NCBI RefSeq assembly: GCF_036898095.1 | Contig: NC_090739.1 | Location: 104,076,752-104,140,751 of the forward strand | DNA: 64,000 nt | Direction: 5' to 3' | Source of the DNA: Palaemon carinicauda | Lineage: Eukaryota > Arthropoda > Malacostraca > Decapoda > Palaemonidae | Shown here: piece after piece, positions 32,050-43,779 of the stretch | Numbering within the stretch: the first letter of the stretch is position 1 | Layout: each line of letters opens with the position of its first letter | Notes under the pieces: model-generated | What the model saw: the letters and a program-made list of their open reading frames with translations, nothing else | What the model was told of the DNA's origin: nothing | Databases searched by the model: none | Translations under genes and position numbers: made by a program

Positions 32050-32770
32050 GTAGCAAACACATATTTAGACCTTCCAAATGGTACTTTGCAGGATAGCGGA
32101 TGGCGACTAGTTGTGTCGAAAAGCGAGAGAAGACGCTACCGCTCGAACTTCGTGCGCTTTCACTGTCAGTAAAGGAAACACTGCGTCGTTAGCTTGATTA
32201 TGTACTTCTACAATTAACTCTCAGAAAACTCTGTTCTGCGGAGATAATATCTTAATGCCCGCACGGGACATAAGTCTTTCTTCTTCCTGGCCTATCAAGT
32301 CTGTCAGGTTTTTGAGAAATTTTCGTGGCCACGGATTAGAAAAGTTGCGCGAATAATGTATGTGCGACAAATCGCAACATTATTGCCGAAAGAATTTTGA
32401 TCGTTGATTAACTAATATTTTCATGAATGCGAGCGAACGTGTTCTCAACAAAATATACAGTTATAGAGGCGATCATTTCACCTTTGGTTTACCCCTCCTC
32501 TGTATGAAGGGCTAGCCAGTGTTCATTACACAGAAACGGATGTCTGGTTACCTGTGAGGGGAGTTTGAAACGTTCGTAAACGTAATGAAAAGTTGTCCAC
32601 GCTGATGCTATCGTTATTTTAACATCAGCTAACAACGTTCCTTTGGGACTAATTGTTCGAAACAATAACCCTGTAAGGATAGCATAAAAGGTCTCAGAAG
32701 CATATCGTGTAAAAAGCAAGTCGTTATACCCAGGGTACAATGACAGGGAGGCTGCCTCCATCAAACGGTA
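32050..32770 (-). pseudogene. DIRS B tyrosine recombinase fragments
   Basis: On the - strand, 32165-32050 reads VKAHEVRAVASSLAF and then ILQSTIWKV. This corresponds to the catalytic H-x-x-R box and the following helix of the DIRS E enzyme (VKTHEVRAVTTYVAF). The stretch 32764-32489 is open and may be the N-terminal core-binding part, but its match is weak. The region carrying the first catalytic Arg and the region with the Tyr are not recognisable, so the gene is a remnant. Confidence 0.6.
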
Positions 32771-33239
32771 GAACCGAGTTTAAGACAATAACCTCGCGGT
32801 TTTGTCTTGGCTAGAGCGCATGCTCTAGGAACGAGTCTCCCGATAAGGGTGAAGTCTCGTATGTGGGAGTTTGCTTCAAGAATGCCAGACATAATTGCCA
32901 TTGACCGCCTACCCTGCCATCGAACGCTTTCTCGCTAGTGAGAAAAACTATCGTCTAAATCAGGCAAGGCCTGCCAGGGAAATGAACTGGAATTAAATAA
33001 TTTTTTATTCCTCGCCCATTTCCATCTGCTAACCAAACTACTCAAAGTGGGAAGGTGGAGGAAAGATGACGGTGGTTCGTTCGAAAACGAAAGGATCGGT
33101 GCTGGCGAAACCAGACTAGCTGATATAGTAATGAGCTGAGAGCATAGAGTGACGTAACAAGTCACACCTTTGGAAGACCCATCCCGTAGAGGGGGGGAGG
33201 TTGACCATAGAGTTTTCAAAAACCTCTGGATTGCGGAAA

Positions 33240-33785
33240 CTGAGAGATTTGGATGAGAACCTAGGGGTTCAGAATCTATTTGTGAATACCTTTCTCACGA
33301 CCTTTAGAAATGTTGTGCCGAGAACCCGCAGGAACTCTGTCGCTGATTAATGATGGAATTTTCAGGAACCGTGTTACGTGACCAGGACCCAAAGGAACTG
33401 TGTCATAGTTACCTGTGGAGATTCGTAAACCCTTAGGCAGCATGCATCCATCTGTAATCATAGTAAAACCCTTGATGACGATGGGCGCGCGCGAACAATT
33501 CACGGGACGAGAGTTCGAAAACTCTCGTCATAAGAGTAAAACTCTTGAGCACTCATGAACACTTCGCGCAACGAGTTCGAAAAACTCTGCCATAAGAGTT
33601 GTTCGCGCACTTCAACTGATTGCGTGCGCCTAGTTGTTAGTGCGCACCAAGTTGGTCGTGCGAGCCAATATGGTCCTGCGCGCCACATATCCATTCTAAC
33701 GGCAGTACTTGAAGAAGGCGACTTAGTCCGTCCGCCAACACGTTCATTTTCCCTTAAACAAACCGAGGGATCAGCGTAACCTGAC
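33240..33785 (-). other. Gag-repeat block of DIRS A/C type inside DIRS B
   Basis: The sequence has the GCGCGC-rich words (AAGTTGGTCGTGCG) and the ACGAG-TTCGAAAA-CTC / AGAGTAAAACTCTTG words found in Gag of DIRS A at 28690-28980. It also has repeats of the CGAGAACC type. It lies downstream of the B RT fragment, where no Gag belongs. Its right border meets the RT frame at about 33785. Confidence 0.6.
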
Positions 33786-34268
33786 CAGGTGTAACCACCT
33801 TCCCAGAGGAGTCAACGCTCGCGTAAAGACTTGCGGTGCTGTCAAGAAGCCGAAGAAAAGAGCTCGAAACTGGTAGGTCTTGCCCATGAACACAAACCGA
33901 AGGAATTTCCTGGAGTCCTGGTGAATTAGAATGTAGAAGTACGAGTCCTGCATATCCAGGGATACCATCCAGTCACCTTGACGAAGGGATTCCAACACTG
34001 AACGAGTCGTTTCCGAATTGAATTTGGTCTTCTGGACGAACAAATTCAGTGCGCTTACATCCAGTACGGGCCTCCAGCCCCCCGATGACTTGGGGACTAT
34101 GAACAGACGGTTGTAAACCTCCGGGGATGGTCTGTCGCTTATCTCCTCTATGACAGCCTTTTGCACGAGAATCTCTCTTTCTCGGGTTGAAAAATCACTT
34201 GGATGATTTCGTGTCGGGTTTGGTCGAGGACTTGGTTGGGTGTCATAAATTCGATCGAGGCCTGACAA
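33771..34268 (-). pseudogene. DIRS B reverse transcriptase, truncated before the catalytic motif
   Basis: The fragment reads EISDRPSPEVYNRLFIVPKSSGGWRPVLDVSALN and then GDWMVSLDMQDSYFYILIH, RKFLRFVFMGKTYQFRALFFG and LTAPQVFTRALTPLG, in standard DIRS RT order with no stop. It ends at GRWLHLVRLR, just where the YLDD motif should follow, and runs into the Gag-repeat block. A rearrangement has therefore removed the active site and all of RNase H. Confidence 0.88.
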
Positions 34269-34338
34269 ACGGTCTAGACCTACCCCCTCGAAAGGGTTCC
34301 TTCTGCAAGGGTGATTCCGGGGCGGTAGTCGTCAGTGT

Positions 34339-36240
34339 CTAGGGTTTAACCTGCTTAAAAGACTGGGCAAGCAAGTCATTAGTAGACTTCTTTTCCAGTG
34401 CAGACAGAATCTTGGCCACTATTTCTTCGGGAAACAGATGATCCTTGTCGAGAGGAGAAAACAAAAGTGCAGACTTCTGAGGCGAAGCGACTCCTTTCGA
34501 AACAAAAGAACACCAGAGCTGTCTTTTCTTGAGAGCCCCGAATGCAAAGAGAAGGGCCAGATCATCGCAACCATCCCGAACTGATTTGTTGGCACATGAC
34601 AAAACCCCAAGCCAGTCCGATGGCAGGTCTTCCTGAAGAGTAGGGCAATCCTCTATTTCCGTAGTGAGGGCTCCGATCGTCCAGTCCAAGAAACTCACAA
34701 TTTCAAAATCTAGAAAATATTCTTTACCAAATGGTCCAACTCGGACGATGTAAAGAATATTTTAGCTGCTGCAAACACGGACCTTCTAGTTGCATCCACC
34801 AAGCCAGAGAAGCCCCCCTGGGAGGAGGCAGAAACTCCCATAGAGGGGGCTTCTCCGGAGGTTAGGCGAAAGTTGCTTTCCCGAGTTCTCTCTTGACCTT
34901 CAACCAATCTTCTATATCACGAAACGAATGTTTAGCAGCCTTGGAAAGAACGAGCTTCGGGAGAAGAGGATCAAAATTCTTCCTTCTCTTCAGGAAGATG
35001 GAAGCAGGCGACCTGGGCTGTGACCTGGGAGCGGCTGCTACGAAGTAATCCAGGTACATGTCGAGAAGGTAGCGTAAAAGTTTCGAATAACATGAGAGAG
35101 GGATCGAGTCCACTTCTTAGTCCTCCTCGTCATCCGAAGAGATAGGCGACAGAGACTGTTCTTGATTCGACTCATTATTCTTCGCACATTGTTTGTTTTC
35201 TTCCATCCAGTTCATCAGGTCTTGCAACTGTCGACGTAACGGAATAAGATTCTTGTCTTCTTGAGTTGAAGTCGAAACAACTGGGGTCGTGGATTTCGAC
35301 ACGATCCCCACCAGGTCTCGCGCCAGTCGAATTATCTGTCGCATGCGAAGTCGAAGGAAAAGTTTTGACAGCTTGACGAGTCGAAGATCTCGACGAACTC
35401 AGACTCAGTCGCTCCACGACCGAGTCGAAGGCAGCTGTCGCTGTCGTAAAAATACGAGGCGAAGTCCATCGTAGCTACTTCTCTGTTCCTCTTCACAGGG
35501 GGGCGGAGATGGCACCTCTTCAGTCGAACGTTTCTTCCACAGACGTGAGACTGAAGAATCACGCCACTTACGACATCTAATCGGCGACGAATCACTCGAC
35601 TCTGTCGATAACTGATTACCGAACGACACACCTTTCCAATGGTGTTTAGTCGAATCCTGCTGTCGCACCACAGGATCAACGGAGGAAGTGGCTGTCTGTG
35701 GGCAAACCCCGACAGTCTCCCTTGGACCTCCGGTATGTCTTCTCCCCGAGGTGGGGGAACGGGACAGTGACCTTCGTCTAGGAGAACTATCGGGGCAAAC
35801 AGCCACCCCCTCAGATTGCACTGCACTGACACTTCACTTTACTAGAAGTCTTTCCTATGAAAGACTTTACAGATAAACCTAACCATCACCGTATTACCTA
35901 ATACATCAAATTTCTTTTCAAATTTAGACTCGAGGCTGGCAATGGTGTCAGGAGAAACTACACGGGAAGTTGGCAAAGGAGGTACAGGAGCAGGAGGACT
36001 CAAGATCGGAGACATAATAAGAGGAGAAGGAGAAGGAACAGAACCAGGAGCTTCGATAGAAGAAGCCGAAGAAGCTAAATAGTCTTACTTTCAGCTCTGA
36101 GAGCCGCCTTCCTCTTCCTATCCTTAATTATCTTCCCCGAGTGAGAAACAAAAACTTTCCACTGTTGTTCACTCCAATCCTTGCATTCATCACAAATAGA
36201 TTCTCTAGAGCACTGACAACCCCTACACTTAATGCACTTA
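34339..36240 (-). pseudogene. DIRS B Gag remnant
   Basis: The Cys-rich N-terminal motif is read near 36240-36100 (CIKCRGCQCSRESICDECK, then QQWKVFVS). Downstream there are Arg/Ser-rich pieces (35832-35330), an acidic stretch (DDEED at 35117) and an open segment at 34698-34339 (FLDWTIGALTTEIEDCP, LFPEEIVAKILSALEKKSTNDLLAQSF). The latter occupies the capsid-like position just before RT. The call rests on position, the N-terminal motif and general similarity to the Gag of copies A and C. Frames are broken. Confidence 0.6.
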
Positions 36241-36439
36241 CCTAGTTTTGCACCCTCCAGTGCAAAGCCTAACTACTGAAGGACTAGAGTGACATGATGG
36301 TAAGACCACAGAATTGTAGAAAAGAAATTCAGCTTCAATTCTACAAACACGAGTTGAATACTTCACCGATATTGGAAATAATACTTCCCAACAAATGAAG
36401 AAAAAAAAGTCTGCACCGACCACCGATGTTCACCAGAAG

Positions 36440-36620
36440 CCGGCAGAGAACGAATTGATGTTACATGGACAGTTGTCCCTGTAGCTCCCTCGAGTGGAGG
36501 GAGATGACGTCATCTACATCAGCGATGGCGGCGCCACCGCGGTAGTTTTGAATCTATTGTCTGCTATTCGTAGGGAACCTACAGCTGTATAATTGTTCAG
36601 TAAGACACTGCAATAAAAAT
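36440..36620 (-). repeat. Terminal inverted repeat of DIRS B (5' end side)
   Basis: This is the inverted copy of 31190-31340: CAGTTGTCCCTGTAGCTCCC, CGAGTGGAGGGAGATGACG, CATCAGCGATGGCGGC and AGACACTGCAATAAAAA at the outer edge. Confidence 0.88.
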
Positions 36621-37691
36621 TTAGTATCACATAGATGCACAGAATTAAGAACTAACATTGTTGTTATTAAGAGCGAATAAAATACTTGCTACAAGATTGA
36701 GTAAAAGTTAATAGCTTTTATAATCAAATTCAAAGCTTCCAGAAATAAACACTGATAAACAAATTTCTGGTAATATCAATGTTGTAAAAATTTATATTAA
36801 TTACTGTAACTTTACTCGTATTATTTTATCTACACTTAGTGACAGCTATTGACCGTATGGGATATAAATAGAATAACCATTGTAACACACAAACCCCTAA
36901 AAACTCGATAATTCTGGTCAATTGAGCATCTCAAGATATCTGTAGTAGTGTAATCACAGTTCTCAAATGGGTATGCTAATACTCCAGAAGAGTTAGAGAA
37001 GAGTGGACGCTCCAGTTAAAACAATTTGCCAGGCCTCCTTTTGAAATCAAAATTTGATCAAATCAATCGATCATTTTTCTTCCTCTGAATCATTTTGGAT
37101 TCTTTTTTTTTTCTGTGCTAAATCCCTGCTGTTCATCATCTTGATATCAATAGGAATATCTTCAGTTTAATATCCTGTTCTAGGAAGGAAGTTGTACACG
37201 TAGATACCATTTTCTTCTTTGTGGTGACTAGTCTGAAAAATAAAAAGTTGTTAATTCTACATATATATCAGTCCCATTCAAATATTTTACTGTGCACTTC
37301 AATATCAAGATTATACTTTTAGGAAAAGAGTCTGCACGCTAAACTATAGAAATAAAATATTTTAATGTATTAACATAAAAGTGGAATTAATGACCAACTA
37401 GACATGTCCATGACATGTATAAAGTGGAAAAGTGTTACCTCCTAAACCTGAAGGCAATACTTCACTACTATAACTGAATAATCAGTCACTACAATAACTG
37501 AATAACCGGTCACTGGTAATCCACAGATAAGCAGAATTCCCCATATTCCTTAATTTTCTTCAAGAGATATGCAATAAATTATAATCCCCTGAATACAACA
37601 TCCTACCTTACACCACAATGGATACCTGGTCACAAACACAATACTCATAAAATGTCTATAAAAAAAAGTATTTATAAACTCCGAGCAAAAA
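36621..37691 (+). other. AT-rich spacer between DIRS B and DIRS C
   Basis: No gene, LTR or transposon end is recognised in this 1.07 kb. It contains two close copies of AACTGAATAAYCRGTCACT near 37480-37515. Confidence 0.5.
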
Positions 37692-38015
37692 TAACAAATT
37701 TGGAAATAATTTGTATTTTTCCTATCATACAAACCTGGAGCTATTTATACGGTATTACTTTCGGCAATGCTGAAAACCAGCCAAAACAATTTTAGTGAGG
37801 GATAATTACCCCATCCGCTAGTTAGCGGGAGGGGGTTGGGGTAGACTGGCTAACCCGCTCACTCACACCTTTTTGCTTTCTGGTAGGACTTCTAGGGGGA
37901 CAGGGTGGCGGGCCAATTTATATAAATAGCTCCAGGTTTGTATGTTAGGAGCAATAAAAATTATTTCCAAATTTGTTATTTGTTCCGACACAGATACAAA
38001 CCTTCGCTATTTATA
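37692..38015 (+). repeat. Terminal repeat and internal complementary region of DIRS C
   Basis: The left end TTTGGAAATAATTTGTATTT is complemented near 37960-37980 (AAATTATTTCCAAATTTG). It is followed by CCGACACAGATACAAACC, the expected copy of the missing right end. The sequence is very close to that of DIRS A, including the conserved GGTAGGACTTCT / GGACAGGGTGGCGGGC block at 37883-37915. Confidence 0.87.
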
Positions 38016-38487
38016 AGGTGACTTTCTCTTAGGAGGGAGGAAGTTCTACCAACTGGCTCATGACCTGGGGCTCCCTCTAAATGATCTTTGATCTAATTAG
38101 TAGGAACCCTATCCTCACTAAAATCAAAGTAGTTACAAGGTAACTCAATGATAGCGGCCTGCAGAAGCTTGTGTGAGAGAGACTTGTGGCTTGTCTTTAC
38201 ATAGGACCTCGAGGATAAGCATAAGTTCCAAGACATATCCAATACCCTCCCTCACGAGGTATTGGTGACAAAGTATTTATTCATACTCAGGATGCACAAG
38301 GGATATGAATCTTACCTGCAGAGGGGTGAGGTCAACTATGCTTCGGTATTGCAGAGCTGTTTCCCCAGGGGTGGGGAGGAGGTGAAAGAAAGAAAGGAGC
38401 CACACATTCTTTTCATTCACCCCAGACTAACCCGGGTAACCTCAGCCCTCAACCCTCTGCTACTTGTCCATCAAGGAGCCTGAGACA

Positions 38488-39590
38488 TTAGATCACTTGT
38501 TGTGCGGCCATCACAGGACCAATGGAAAAGGTTTCTATGCTCCTGTGGGTTATGTCTTTCAGGTAGTGGGCTGTGAAGGTCGTCTGACGCTTCCACACGC
38601 CCGCTTGCAATACATTTGCCACAGAAAAATTCTTTTTGAACGCCAGAGACGTTGCAATGCCCCTGACGTCATAGGCTCTGGGTCGGATAGACATAGAAGG
38701 GTCTGGATATAGAGCGTATTCGATTACTTTACTTATCCAGGAGGAAATATTATTCCTCGTGACCCTCCTCTTGACCTTCCCGTGCTCACAAAAAGTGCTT
38801 GTAGACGGGGGTGAGCTTTTGCTGTTCTTTTTAAGTAACACCTCAGACTCCTTACTGGACATAGTAACAGTTGGTCTGGATCTTCGGTTAGAGAACAAAG
38901 ACTATCCGAAATGGGCCAAAACCTGGAGTCCGGCACACCCGGATTTTGAGTCTTAGCTACAAACTCAGGGACATAGTTGAGGATTAATTCCCACCCCACC
39001 TCCTAGAGTGGGAGACATCAGCAGATAGACCATGAAGTTTGCCGACTCTCTTGGCCGAAGCCAGAGCGAGCAGACACCGTCTTCCACGTGAGGTGGCGAT
39101 CGGAGGCCTAGCGTAGTGGTTCATAGGGGAAGCCCTTCAGACACCTGAGGATCCGAACCACGTTCCAAGGGGGAGGTTTTAGCGCTGCCAGGGGACAAGT
39201 AAGCTCGTAACTACGTATGAGCAAAGTAAGTTCCAACGAGGAGGAAATATAGACTCCTTTCAGTCTAAAGGCAAGACTCAAGGCTGAGCGGTAGCCTTTG
39301 ACTGCCGAGACTAAGAGAAGCATTTCTTCCCAAAGGTATACAGGAAACTCTGCTATAGTTGGAAGAGAGGCATCGAGGGGAGAGATACCCATTCCACGAC
39401 ACCAACCACAGAAAACTGACCACATCGCCTGGTAGTGTGCCTCTGTAGATCTGTAGATCTCCTGAGGTGTCCAGCCATTCTTTTCGCAACCGGTTGCGAA
39501 AAGCCTCTCTGTGTGAAGAGGTGCTGGATAGTCTCCAGGCGTGAAGTCGAAGTGAAGCTACGGCTTTGTGGAAGATGTTGACATGTGGTT
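38488..39590 (-). pseudogene. DIRS C tyrosine recombinase
   Basis: The core-binding part is at 39590-39265 (NIFHKAVASLRLHAWRLS, then YLWEEMLLLVSAVKGYRSAL). The catalytic domain ends at 38488 with RAYDVRGIATSLAFKKNFSV, VWKRQTTFTAHYLKD and SIGPVMAAQQVI. The box normally read H-x-x-R has Tyr for His (YDVR). The Arg of that box and the nucleophilic Tyr are kept. Frameshifts lie near 38900 and 39110. The gene ends in the same place as in DIRS A. Confidence 0.85.
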
Positions 39591-41192
39591 GTACTAAGGA
39601 TCCTAAACAGAAGTCCAGCCACGAAGTAGCCTGCTTGGCGTACTCCACCACATTCTCCTGGTTCAGGATTTCAGAGGCCGAAAAGGAGACTAGAAGTCCA
39701 GTAAATTTCTCGAATTGTATGGCCTTCGATGTGCCTCTATAGTGTGTCGAGAGGCAGCGTTGGAAGAGATTCCCCGAGGATCTCGTAGTACCTCCTCTGA
39801 AACACATACGGAGGAGGAAGGAGCTTGGAGGACGAGCTAGAGCGGATAGAGGAGATGGACCCAGTTGCCTGGGACACTGCCTTCGATTTGGCACTCTTCA
39901 ACCCCTTTGACCAGGGCAAAGCTGCACTGGTCCTCTGAGGAATCTGAGTGCCGTACAACTGGTCAAGGACAGTTTCTTTTCCATCCAGAGGGTCTGCTGA
40001 TGGATCTGGTAGTCCATTGATGGAACGAATGCAAGGTAGGACCTGCCAGAAGGCATGTTCCGACTCCTTCCTCTCATCCTCCGTAAGCTTAGGGGTAGCG
40101 GCTGCTGGCAGAGCGTCGTCCTCGAAATCGCTCTGCCCTTCCACGTCTGAGCTCTCATCCATAGGAGCCCTGAGTGGGTCAAAGTCGTCAACTGGATAGA
40201 CTGTGGATAGGGAGACTGCCAAGGAGGTGCTTGCTTCCGGCTGCCTGGGAGGCAGTGAGGAAGGAAGCCTGGCCGAGGATTTGGGGATGTGAACAAATCC
40301 TTCGGTTCCCTCCCACGAGGCCGGGGGTCCTCAGTCCCCAAGGGCCTAGAGGGCTCCAATGGCTTACGGGTGGAATGCAAGTACGTTGCCGTATGGGTTG
40401 AGTCCCGTCCGGTCGCAGATTGTGCCACCTTAGGCACTATCTCGAACGGTGAGGGACAAAAGGAGTCTCCATAGGAAGTAACCCTATCCTCCTTGGGGGG
40501 CGAAGGACAAATCCTTTTCCTTTTCCCCTTTGGTCTGGCCTGTGGCGTCATGAACTGCAGGGGCTACCCGGAGGTTCTTGTTTAATCTCCTCCAGAGGTC
40601 TTTTGTTAGGGGATGACCATTTCCCCTTGCCAGAAGGACCCGCATGTGCAGAATCTTCTGAACTCCTACTAGGGTCGGAGGGAGGAGAGGACCCTGGGAA
40701 GAGAGGTGGCGATAAAGGGATCCTAGGTGTGTCACCTAAGGACTGGGAGTGGGGAACGACACCTTTCATGGCTTGGCGCATTACACTGAATAAGGCTCTA
40801 AGCCACAGGGGGTCACGGGCTCCAGAGGAACTAAGGGGGAGGTCATTAGGAAGGCAATGCTTCCTGGGTTTAGGAACCTGGGCAGGTTTCCTAACCCTCT
40901 TGTCTAAGGGAGGCTTCCCTACAGGGAAGATCGGCACAGGCCTACCCTTAGGGATAGGATCTGGGCTTGGTCGTGCAGGCGACTGTTGTCTCTGTTGAGG
41001 CCTAAGAGGCTTGAGAAACTGATTGTGAGCACCAAAATGGTTGCGTGCTCGCACGCCAAACTGTTGGTAGGCGGAAGGGTGCTCGTGCGCTCGCCCTTCC
41101 GGATTGCGTGCACCTTGTCCGCGCTCACGGCGCGCATAAGGTTGTTCGCGCGCATGGCGAGCAACAGAATGTTCGCGCATATGGCGCGCCAT
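39591..41192 (-). pseudogene. DIRS C Gag, C-terminal part
   Basis: Open pieces 41192-40548, 40551-39898 and 39894-39600 match DIRS A Gag (SDVEGQSDFEDDALPAAATPKL, ERKESEHAFWQVLPCIRSINGLPD, YAKQATSWLDFCLG). The Gag sequence breaks off after SWLDFCLG, where the deletion junction to the recombinase lies. The segment therefore lacks the basic C terminus seen in copy A. The N-terminal part of this Gag continues to the right. Confidence 0.78.
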
Positions 41193-42970
41193 AGATTGAA
41201 CACGCGCGCCATGTTCGCCATTTTGTTTGCGCGCGACAAATTGGTCGTGTGCGCCAATTTGGCCGTGCGCGCAAGAGCTCTCAGACTGGTGAAAGACTCA
41301 CTGCTACGCTCACCCGAAGGTTCACGATAGCTTGTGTTGTGCGAGAGCAAACGATCAACACAACGAGAGTTTGAAAACTCGGTCATAAAAAGAATGACCA
41401 TGGTCACGAAAACCCAAAAATTCAGCGTGAACATGATGGATCAATGCAACGAGAAACCAAAGTTTCTCTGTCACGAGACCCCGGAGGATCAACGTGACTA
41501 AGGGTACGAGGGACCAAAGGCCCAACGTAGCCTGTGTTGCGAGAGCCCGAAGAGTCAGTGCAACGAGAGACCGAAGTTTCCCAGTCACGAAACACCGAAG
41601 TGTTAGCATGACTAAAGTTACGAGAGCCCAAGGGTTCAGCGTAACTCAGGTTACGAAGGGTAAACGTAATGAGGAACCGAGGTTCCTCTGTCACGAGAAC
41701 CAGAAAAGTCAGCATGACTGACGGCACGAGAACCCGGAGGTTCAACATTACCATCGTTACGAGAGCTCGAGGGTTCATCGTAACAGAAACCCGAAGGTTT
41801 CAAGCAGCGAGAGCCCGAAGGTTCAGCGCGATGGAGACCCGAAGGACTCCTGCTGTCATGAGAACCCGCAGGATCAACACGACGAGAGCCTGAAAGCTCA
41901 CGATCACGCCAGCCCAAAAAGGGTGATCGTCATGAGACCCCGAAGGGCCAATGTGAGGAGAAACAGCACGTTCAAAAAGACGTCTCCTCACAGCCCGAGG
42001 AGGAGAACGTCCGGGGTAGAGAGGGGTTATCCACCCCTCCACTCTACGAACCTCCGCTGAGGAGCGTTCAACAGACTCCGCCCAGGGGGGGGGGACTGAA
42101 CGAGGTCTACAGATAATTCCTACGCAGCGGAGGAGAGTTCACCCGAAGGAGAACTACACTTATAACAAGGTTATTGTTCCGCCCCAGGAGGAGAACCAAA
42201 AGCATAAGGAGATTCCCGATGTAAAGAGGCTATCTTCTCTCACGAACGAGAGATATGTTCCCCCAAAGGGGAAGCTTGCCTTGGAGAGAGCCCTGCCACC
42301 ACCCCTGGTAGGTTAGCTAACTCCTCGGCTTCGGAACCAGACTCTCGGCCTGACTGACGGGCAACAGCACCTGCACCCAAAGTAGGAGGATCAACTTCCG
42401 CAGAGGAAGGAGATGACCGCCTTCTCTCTGCTTCCTTTCGGAGGAGTTTCAGGAGAACTTTCTTCGAAGGGGGCCCATCAACGCCCAGCGATGGCCACAA
42501 AGACACAAGGTCTGGAAAGGAACAGGCGCTCCCTGGGGGAAGGCAAGGAGCCAACTCACTAGGGGAGCCGGCACCTTTGCCTATCCTACAGGGTTGACCT
42601 GGAGTCACAAGCCCTGCGCTACTGCTCGGCTGTGCCCCTGAAGAGCCTGGTCGAGAATTAGCTTCGGGCAGAGATTTGGGCGTTGAGGAAGCAGCAGCCC
42701 GCAATGTCTTTGATTTCGAGGAAGACCCCGAAAGCAAAGATTTGCGCTTAGACTACTACTTCTTACGTGCAAACGTCTTCCACTAGGAGGCAGGCCCCTT
42801 CCTACACTCGGAACAAGTGTTGTCCCGCGAACACTGACATCCCCGGCAAGCCGGGCATAAAATGTGAGGGTCAGTCTCCACGGACGACATGAAGGTACCG
42901 CAGCAGCGGTCCTCAATACCTGGACATGTCCGCATAGCGGGACAATAACCAAACACGCACCAATACACAA
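41193..42970 (-). pseudogene. DIRS C Gag, N-terminal part with SGSR repeats and Cys-rich motif
   Basis: The order on the - strand is the same as in DIRS A: Cys-rich start near 42970-42783 (CGTFMSSVETDPHILC, CSRDNTCSEC), a Ser/Pro/acidic stretch (42737-42240), tandem SGSR-type repeats (41917-41355), then an Arg/His/Ala-rich GCGC-rich stretch to 41192. Frameshifts are frequent. The repeats are about 30 bp long at the DNA level, with ACGAGAGCCCGAAGGTTCA as the best-kept word. Confidence 0.7.
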
Positions 42971-42976
42971 AAGAAA

Positions 42977-43335
42977 AATGACAAATTCGAAGATAATTTG
43001 TATTTTTCCTAACCATACAAACCTTAGCTATTTACATTGGGTTTACCTTTTAGCACAGCTGAAATAGCGAGCCATTAGAATTTAACGAGGGTGTATTACC
43101 CCCGCGCTAGTTAGCGGGGGGGTAGGGGAGTGGTAGCTAGCTACCCCTCCCCCCTCTCACAGAGATGAATGCTCACTTTCACTTAGAGGTAGGACTTGTC
43201 TTGGGGGACAGGGCTGGCGGGCAAATATGTGTAAATAGCTAAGGTTTGTATGGTTAGGAAAAATACAAATTATCTTCGAATTTGTCATTTGTTCCGTAAC
43301 CGAAATACAAACCACGCTATTTACATTGGGTGACT
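42977..43335 (+). repeat. Terminal repeat and internal complementary region of DIRS D
   Basis: AAATTCGAAGATAATTTG at the left end is complemented by CAAATTATCTTCGAATTT near 43265-43285. It is followed by GTAACCGAAATACAAACC, which should copy the opposite end of the element. The loop contains CCCCGCGCTAGTTAGCGGGG, a local palindrome, and the conserved GGTAGGACTTG / GGACAGGGCTGGCGGGC block at 43189-43222. Confidence 0.85.
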
Positions 43336-43779
43336 TACCCCTTAGGTAGGGTGGAAAGTCCCCAGCCATACTGGCTTTGGCTTTACCCGGGGACTCAGAA
43401 TCCGAGTGAGTCGCACTCGAGAAAAGGAGTCCCTGCACCTCACAAGTTCCTTGCTCCGCAAGGAACCGTGTGGCCTACATAAGCTTGTGTGTGAAGGAAG
43501 AAGTGTGACCCGTCCTAGGCAGTTGACCTGGAGTTCCAGAAGGAACTCTGGGTTAGGACGTTCCCAATACCACCTCGTCAGGGTATGGGGGACGCGACAG
43601 TATTGACTCAATACTCTGAACACAAGGAAGCATGGTTTACCTGCAGAGGTTCGAGGTCAGCTATGCAGAGACCAGGATGCTGCTTCCCCGTAGAGGGGAT
43701 GATGAAGAAAGAATTAAGGGCCAGACATACTTCTTTCTTTCATGCAGACTAAAACCTGATAACAATGCCCTCAACCTTC

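Larger units (their letters stand above)
31155..36620 (-). mobile_element. DIRS-type retroelement B
   Basis: The left end (31155-31330) and right end (36440-36620) are inverted repeats sharing CTCCCTCCACTCGAGGGAG-type sequence, GTTCCCTACGAAT and CAATAAAA. The block at 31395-31490 holds the complement of the left outer end followed by a copy of the right outer end (TTTTTATTGCAGTGTCTTAC), the DIRS internal complementary region. Inside, on the - strand, are Gag remnants, an RT fragment and a tyrosine-recombinase fragment. A Gag-repeat block of the DIRS A/C type is wedged between RT and recombinase, so this copy is a mosaic. Confidence 0.85.
37692..42976 (-). mobile_element. DIRS-type retroelement C, RT-deleted
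   Basis: This is a close relative of DIRS A: same terminal repeat type, recombinase and Gag, with nearly collinear sequence. The whole RT/RNase H region is missing and the recombinase joins directly to the middle of Gag near 39590. The right terminus is also missing, because the sequence stops at 42976 where DIRS D begins. The copy is therefore non-autonomous and truncated. Confidence 0.85.
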
